Made by a program: the position numbers and the translations under genes. This document shows positions 13,286 to 16,965 of a stretch of 16,965 nt of DNA, one piece after another (position 1 is the first letter of the stretch; each line of letters begins with the position of its first letter). Source of the DNA: UBA6115 sp964346355 (GTDB lineage Bacteria > Bacillota > Clostridia > Christensenellales > Aristaeellaceae); NCBI GenBank assembly GCA_964346355.1, contig CAYFUH010000034.1, forward strand, positions 1 through 16,965. Reading direction: 5' to 3'. A model generated the notes under the pieces. It ran no database searches. It worked only from the letters and a program-made list of their open reading frames with translations, and had not been told where the DNA came from.

Positions 13286-14614
13286 ATGGCGCTAATCGAT
13301 GTGATCGCGGCCAAGAAATTCGGCCACGAATTGACAAAGGAGCAACTGGCGGAGTTTGCGAAGGCTGCCACTGACCCGGCGACGCCGGATTACCAGCTGG
13401 CCGCGCTCTTAATGGCGATTCGCTTAAACGGGATGAGCGATCAGGAAACAGCGGAATTGACCCTGGCCATGGCGGAAACCGGCGATATCCTCAGCCCCGA
13501 TGTGGGCGGCGTGCCGGTGGACAAACATTCCACCGGCGGCGTGGGCGACACCACTACGCTGATTTTGGCGCCCCTGGTGGCGGCTTGCGGCGGCAAGGTG
13601 GTGAAGATGTCCGGCCGGGGCCTGGGCCATACCGGCGGTACGCTGGACAAGCTGGAGAGCATCAAGGGCTTTCAGATTGAGCTGTCAGAGGAGGACTTCC
13701 TGCGCATCGCGCGGGAGGTGGGCTGCTGCGTGGTGGGGCAAACGGGTGAGCTGGCGCCGGCGGACAAGCGCCTATACGCGCTGCGGGACGTCACCAGCAC
13801 GGTAGACAGCATCCCCTTAATCGCCTCCTCTGTGATGAGTAAAAAACTGGCGGGCGGGGCAAAAGGCATTGTGCTGGATGTCAAACTGGGCACGGGCGCC
13901 CTGATGAAAACCAAGGAGGACAGCCTGGCCTTGGCGCGCGCGATGTGTGACATCGGCAGGCGCGCGGGGCGGGAGATGGCCGCCCTCCTCACCAGCATGG
14001 ATGAGCCGCTGGGCAGCCATGTGGGCAACGCGCTGGAGGTCAAAGAGGCCATCGACACGCTGGCAGGCCGGGTGACGGGCCCGCTTTTGGAGGTGTCTCT
14101 GGCCTTAGGCGCGCAGATGCTCTTAGCCGGCGGCCAGGCACAAAATGAAGAGGACGCCCGCATGAAGCTGAAACAGGCGCTTTTAGACGGCAGCGGCCTT
14201 GACAAATTTAAGCAGATGATTGCCGCCCAGGGCGGGGACGCCCGGGTGTGCGAGGATACCAGCCTCCTGCCGCAGGCTAGCATGAGGACAGAGATAAAGT
14301 CCCAGCAGGAAGGCTATATCTGCGGCATGAAGACCGAGCAATTGGGCCTGGCTGCGCAAATTCTGGGCGCGGGCAGATTGCGCAAGGAAGATGTCATTGA
14401 CTATGCAGCGGGGTATATCCTAAAGAAGCGCATTGGGGACTTTGTGAACAAGGGCGAGGTCATCGCGGTGCTGCATCATGAGGCGACAGCGCCGCATGAA
14501 AAAGCCGCTAGTATGCTGATAGACGCCCTGCAGTTTTCAAAGGATCAACCGCAAAAACAGGCGCTGATCCACGCGACAATCGCGCGGGACGGAAAGGAAA
14601 CCACATGGAACTGA
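13286..14614 (+). CDS. pdp: Pyrimidine-nucleoside phosphorylase
   Basis: Catalyses phosphorolysis of uridine, deoxyuridine and thymidine to base plus (deoxy)ribose-1-phosphate in nucleoside salvage. It has 442 residues, close to the usual 433. Domains: helical N-terminus (1-65), phosphate-binding VDKHSTGGVGDTTTL (78-92), SGRGLGHTGGTLDKLE (109-124), LRDVTSTVDSIPLIASSVMSKK (166-187), then the C-terminal PYNP domain from about residue 350. The substrate and phosphate residues H81, S82, R167, S182 and K186/K187 appear conserved. The start is MALIDVI, matching the family N-terminus; GGAGG sits only about 4 nt upstream, slightly close. The 3' end overlaps the next gene by 10 bp. The related name deoA (thymidine phosphorylase) is possible, but context and similarity favour the broad-specificity Gram-positive enzyme. 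Confidence 0.93.
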   Translation: MALIDVIAAKKFGHELTKEQLAEFAKAATDPATPDYQLAALLMAIRLNGMSDQETAELTLAMAETGDILSPDVGGVPVDKHSTGGVGDTTTLILAPLVAACGGKVVKMSGRGLGHTGGTLDKLESIKGFQIELSEEDFLRIAREVGCCVVGQTGELAPADKRLYALRDVTSTVDSIPLIASSVMSKKLAGGAKGIVLDVKLGTGALMKTKEDSLALARAMCDIGRRAGREMAALLTSMDEPLGSHVGNALEVKEAIDTLAGRVTGPLLEVSLALGAQMLLAGGQAQNEEDARMKLKQALLDGSGLDKFKQMIAAQGGDARVCEDTSLLPQASMRTEIKSQQEGYICGMKTEQLGLAAQILGAGRLRKEDVIDYAAGYILKKRIGDFVNKGEVIAVLHHEATAPHEKAASMLIDALQFSKDQPQKQALIHATIARDGKETTWN

Positions 14615-15219
14615 AAAACAAGAAATGGCTGCCGCTGCTGCTGGCGCTGCTGCTGGCACTAGCCATGATCCCTGCCTTGGCGCAAACCGAAGCGGAAGAG
14701 CCCGAGGCTGAGCAGGAGCACTTCTTCGCGCAGCTGGAGCTGACCTACTTGGACGGCACCCCCTTTGACACCTCCGTGTTTTTGGGCAAGCCGGTCTTTC
14801 TCAACATCTGGGCCACCTGGTGCCCGCCCTGTGTGACCGAAATGCCCATTTTAGACGAGTTGGCGAAGGAATATGAGGACAAGATCTCCATCATCGGCCT
14901 GCACGCGGAAAGCCTGACGGTGTCCAAGGAAGGCGAGCTGGTGGATGATGAGGAAAAGATTGCCCTGGCAAAGGAAATGAAGGAGAACATGAGCCTGAAT
15001 TATGCCTTGATCAACCCGGACCGCACGCTGTTCATCCTGATGAATGACCCGCAGTACGGCCTGCAGGTGACGGCCCTGCCCACCACCTGGATGATTGACG
15101 CGGAGGGCTATGTGCGCGAGATCATCCCCGGCGCCAAAACCAAGGAAGGCTGGGCGGAAGCGATTGACAGCTTCCTTGAGAAGATGCAGGAAGAGGAAGA
15201 CAGCAAAACCGAAGGCTGA
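14605..15219 (+). CDS. Exported TlpA/ResA-like thioredoxin-fold protein
   Basis: An extracytoplasmic thiol-disulfide oxidoreductase family member, 204 residues. Signal or anchor segment at 8-25, with a possible cleavage site at ALA-QT (26/27) and no lipobox cysteine. A short acidic linker follows, then the thioredoxin fold: GKPVFLNIWATWCPPC (61-76, active site C73 and C76) and the cis-proline block TALPTTWMIDAEG (157-169). The segment 100-135 between them is longer than in thioredoxin, as in TlpA and ResA. The C-terminus is acidic. AAAGGA lies 6 nt before the ATG, inside the end of the phosphorylase gene, so translation is coupled. The functional link with nucleoside salvage is not obvious. 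Confidence 0.87.
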   Translation: MELKNKKWLPLLLALLLALAMIPALAQTEAEEPEAEQEHFFAQLELTYLDGTPFDTSVFLGKPVFLNIWATWCPPCVTEMPILDELAKEYEDKISIIGLHAESLTVSKEGELVDDEEKIALAKEMKENMSLNYALINPDRTLFILMNDPQYGLQVTALPTTWMIDAEGYVREIIPGAKTKEGWAEAIDSFLEKMQEEEDSKTEG

Positions 15220-15245
15220 ACCCACGGATTAATACGCTTTACAAA

Positions 15246-15268
15246 CGCGGGGGGGTGATCCCCCCGCG
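15246..15268 (+). promoter_or_regulatory. GC-rich hairpin before the secreted-protein gene
   Basis: A perfect 9-bp stem, CGCGGGGGG-GTGAT-CCCCCCGCG, ends 17 nt before the next start codon, just ahead of its GGAAGGAA ribosome site. No T-run follows on the plus strand, so it is not a standard terminator. It could set mRNA stability or reduce downstream translation relative to the TlpA-like gene. Confidence 0.6.
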
Positions 15269-15285
15269 ATGAAAGGAAGGAACCC

Positions 15286-16449
15286 ATGAAAAACCGACTG
15301 ATGATCATCCTTGCCCTCATCCTGATGCTGGCCATGCCAACGCTGGCGGAGGAGGAAGCAGCCCCCATCAAGCTGGCGGAGATTGAGCTGTTTAACCAGA
15401 CGCTGCTTGAGCGCGCGGTGGCGGAGGAGCAGCCCACCTTTTTGGACGAGGGCAATTACATCGTCCGCGGGGAGGGCTATGAACTGCTGCTGGGCAGCGA
15501 GGACGTCAGCACGGACAGCCTGGTGCTGGGTGCGGCCATCCACTGGATTGGCGAGCACGCCCAGACGGCGGAAAACAAGCTGACCGGGCCGCGGGATACC
15601 GCCCCGGGCTTGAGCCTGGAGGCGCTGCTTGCGCGCTTTTCCAATGACAACCAGTACCTGGCCGGCCGCCCGGACAGCGCGGTGCTCTATATTGACGGCG
15701 AACTGCCCGCGGCTGTTTCCGTGGGCTTTATTACCCGCGATGGCCAGAACGTGCAGATGGTGGAGCACGATGTCTACTACCAGGCGGGTGAGGGCGTGAT
15801 GCGCGAGGGCATCCAGTTTACCATCGAATCCGGCGACATCACCGCCATCCGCAGCTTTGCCGCAAAAGAAGCCTTAAGCCAGCAGGCCGCGGCGGATGAG
15901 TTGCAAGCCCTGCGCGATTTGCAGGAGGAGAACGCCTACATCGCCTTTGGCGACATGGCGGGCAGCCGCTTGGCCCGGGAGGACATGGTGCTGGCGGGCC
16001 TGGATTTCTTTGATACAGACTATGACGCCGCGGTCCTGGCTTTGGGTGAGCCCGCCAATGAGGAGCGCCACGAAGACAGCGACGGCAGCACGCTCATCAC
16101 CTGCCAGTGGCAGGGCCTGGAGGCGGTGTTCCGCCAAAAGGATGGCGCTTCCCGCGCGATTCGCATCACTGCGCAGGGCGAAGGCGTCTTTGAAGGCCCG
16201 CGCGGGCTGCGGCTGGGGGATACCCTGGCGCAGGCGCTCTCCCGCTTTGAGCATTCCGGCACCCTGGATGAGGACGGCGGCGCCTTGTATGGGGACGCCC
16301 AAAACCAGCAGGCGCCCTATGGCCTGATGCGCATCAACCCGGAAAACACCATGCTGTATTACGCCATTGCCACAGAAACAGGCAAAGCGGGTTTCGTGCT
16401 GGAGTTCGTGGAGGACATCCTGGTCAACATGAGCCTGACCACCCTGTAA
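15286..16449 (+). CDS. Secreted protein of unknown function
   Basis: A 387-residue acidic protein that I do not recognise. It has a signal peptide (MKNRLMIILALILMLAMPTLA) with probable cleavage at 21/22 and no lipobox cysteine. The mature part has two similar segments. One is GPRDTAPGLSLEALLARFSND (101-121). The other is GPRGLRLGDTLAQALSRFEHS (304-324), of the RG-[IL]-x-[IL]-GDT-x-x-x-[AV]-L-x-x-F kind seen in uncharacterised exported clostridial proteins. A helical stretch (191-216) separates the halves. There is only one cysteine after the signal (C273), so disulfides within the protein are unlikely. It follows the TlpA-like gene by 66 bp, with GGAAGGAA before the ATG, and ends at a terminator. 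It is probably the last gene of the operon and surface or extracellular. Confidence 0.82.
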   Translation: MKNRLMIILALILMLAMPTLAEEEAAPIKLAEIELFNQTLLERAVAEEQPTFLDEGNYIVRGEGYELLLGSEDVSTDSLVLGAAIHWIGEHAQTAENKLTGPRDTAPGLSLEALLARFSNDNQYLAGRPDSAVLYIDGELPAAVSVGFITRDGQNVQMVEHDVYYQAGEGVMREGIQFTIESGDITAIRSFAAKEALSQQAAADELQALRDLQEENAYIAFGDMAGSRLAREDMVLAGLDFFDTDYDAAVLALGEPANEERHEDSDGSTLITCQWQGLEAVFRQKDGASRAIRITAQGEGVFEGPRGLRLGDTLAQALSRFEHSGTLDEDGGALYGDAQNQQAPYGLMRINPENTMLYYAIATETGKAGFVLEFVEDILVNMSLTTL

Positions 16450-16454
16450 CCAAC

Positions 16455-16478
16455 AAAAAGCGCGGCCTGCGCTTTTTT
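16455..16478 (+). terminator. Intrinsic terminator of the phosphorylase operon
   Basis: AAAAAGCGC-GGCCT-GCGCTTTTTT forms a 9-bp stem with a 5-nt loop and a run of six T. It starts 6 bp after the secreted-protein stop. The A-run on the other side makes it potentially bidirectional. Confidence 0.9.
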
Positions 16479-16509
16479 CGCTTGTTTTCACACGACAAGA
16501 GGAGTTGCC

Positions 16510-16965
16510 ATGAAAATCAACCTATCCTGCCCGGTCGAGCTGTGGCATTTTAAACTGCCTACGCGGGACTATCCGGTTGTCCGGCTGAACCTGTTCAACC
16601 TGTCTGACAAGGCGGTGACCTCCATCCAGGCGGCGCTGCTGAGTTTTGATGAGGAAGGCAACCAGTTCATGCGGCAGGTGGAGCGGGTGAACGGCCTTGC
16701 GGGCGATGCCCGCAGCGCCTTTGAGGTGATGATCGCCGTGGAGGATGGCCACCTGGCGCACTACATGGACTTCATCATCGAGAAGGTGTGGTTTGAGGAC
16801 GGCACCGTGTGGCGCCGCGGGACAGGCGAGTTGTCCGAGTACAAGCCCAACCGGCTGGAGCCGTCCAGGCAATTGGATTTGCTGCGCCAGATGGCGGGCG
16901 CGGACGCCATGGGCTACCCCAGCGACCAGGGCGCGGTGTGGGTGTGCCTGTGCGGGCGGCCCAAC
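16510..16965 (+). CDS. Uncharacterised protein with start of zinc ribbon, 3' partial
   Basis: Open for 152 codons to the window edge with no stop. AGAGGAG (16498-16504) lies 5 nt before the ATG. The first part (MKINLSCPVELWHFKLP..., residues 1-115) is a beta-rich domain with repeated hydrophobic strands and the segment IIEKVWFEDGTVWRRG (92-107). It continues with QLDLLRQMAGADAMGYPSDQ (124-143) and then VWVCLCGRPN (143-152). The C-x-C-G pattern at the end looks like the first knuckle of a zinc ribbon whose second pair lies beyond the window. There is no signal peptide. It stands apart from the previous operon because a terminator lies between them. The function is unknown; such ribbon-tailed proteins in Clostridia are often followed by TPR or membrane regions. 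Confidence 0.75.
   Translation, partial: MKINLSCPVELWHFKLPTRDYPVVRLNLFNLSDKAVTSIQAALLSFDEEGNQFMRQVERVNGLAGDARSAFEVMIAVEDGHLAHYMDFIIEKVWFEDGTVWRRGTGELSEYKPNRLEPSRQLDLLRQMAGADAMGYPSDQGAVWVCLCGRPN

Noticed and set aside
1..16965. CRISPR array, tRNA, rRNA or insertion sequence
   Set aside because: No regularly spaced repeats, cloverleaf-like segments, rRNA-like conserved stretches or transposase motifs were seen on either strand.

Overview
The window is GC-rich (roughly 60% by eye) and looks chromosomal. It most likely comes from an uncultured anaerobic Bacillota/Clostridia genome. Pointers are a PBSX-type terminase, a DivIC/FtsB-like septum protein beside a Ppx/GppA protein, DUF1934, a pyrimidine-nucleoside phosphorylase, a Gram-positive-type LexA box, strong AGGAGG ribosome sites and LplB/YtcP-type sugar permeases. 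Christensenellales-like bacteria are a guess from gene style only. No rRNA, tRNA, CRISPR array or insertion sequence is visible.

Layout. (1) 1-2622, plus strand: the 3' part of a Gfo/Idh/MocA oxidoreductase, overlapped by 4 bp by a tagaturonate epimerase (UxaE family), a hexuronate-catabolism pair. (2) 2713-3549, minus: a protein fusing an XRE DNA-binding domain to a MESH1/SpoT-type HD hydrolase, with its own promoter and terminator. (3) 3638-5674, minus: a compact phage-derived operon of four overlapping genes (63-aa HTH, 122-aa sigma-region-4-like regulator, 57-aa small protein, complete 412-aa terminase large subunit). It is driven by a near-consensus promoter with a LexA/SOS box just downstream of the -10. 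No portal, capsid or integrase gene is present. (4) 5734-8719, minus: a five-gene operon (DUF1934, unknown 164-aa protein, metallo-beta-lactamase-fold hydrolase, DivIC/FtsB-like protein, Ppx/GppA) ending at a strong terminator. (5) 8926-9473, plus: a decayed S8 (subtilisin-like) protease consisting of a signal peptide and a frame-shifted C-terminal third. (6) 9479-13026, minus: a carbohydrate ABC importer (two permeases, then the binding protein) with a strong promoter, a GTTGTATACAAC palindrome upstream and a related repeat before the binding-protein gene. No ATPase subunit is present. (7) 13226-16478, plus: pyrimidine-nucleoside phosphorylase, an exported TlpA-like thioredoxin and a secreted protein of unknown function, ending at a terminator. 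(8) 16510 to the right edge: the start of an uncharacterised protein that breaks off inside a probable zinc ribbon.

How the parts relate. Regions 1 and 6 both concern carbohydrate use. The importer resembles those used for oligosaccharides, including pectin fragments, so a link with the uronate genes is possible but unproven. The strongest candidate for something undescribed is region 3, a minimal, apparently intact, SOS-controlled terminase cassette without the rest of a phage. It sits beside, but is not clearly co-transcribed with, an alarmone-hydrolase-like regulator.
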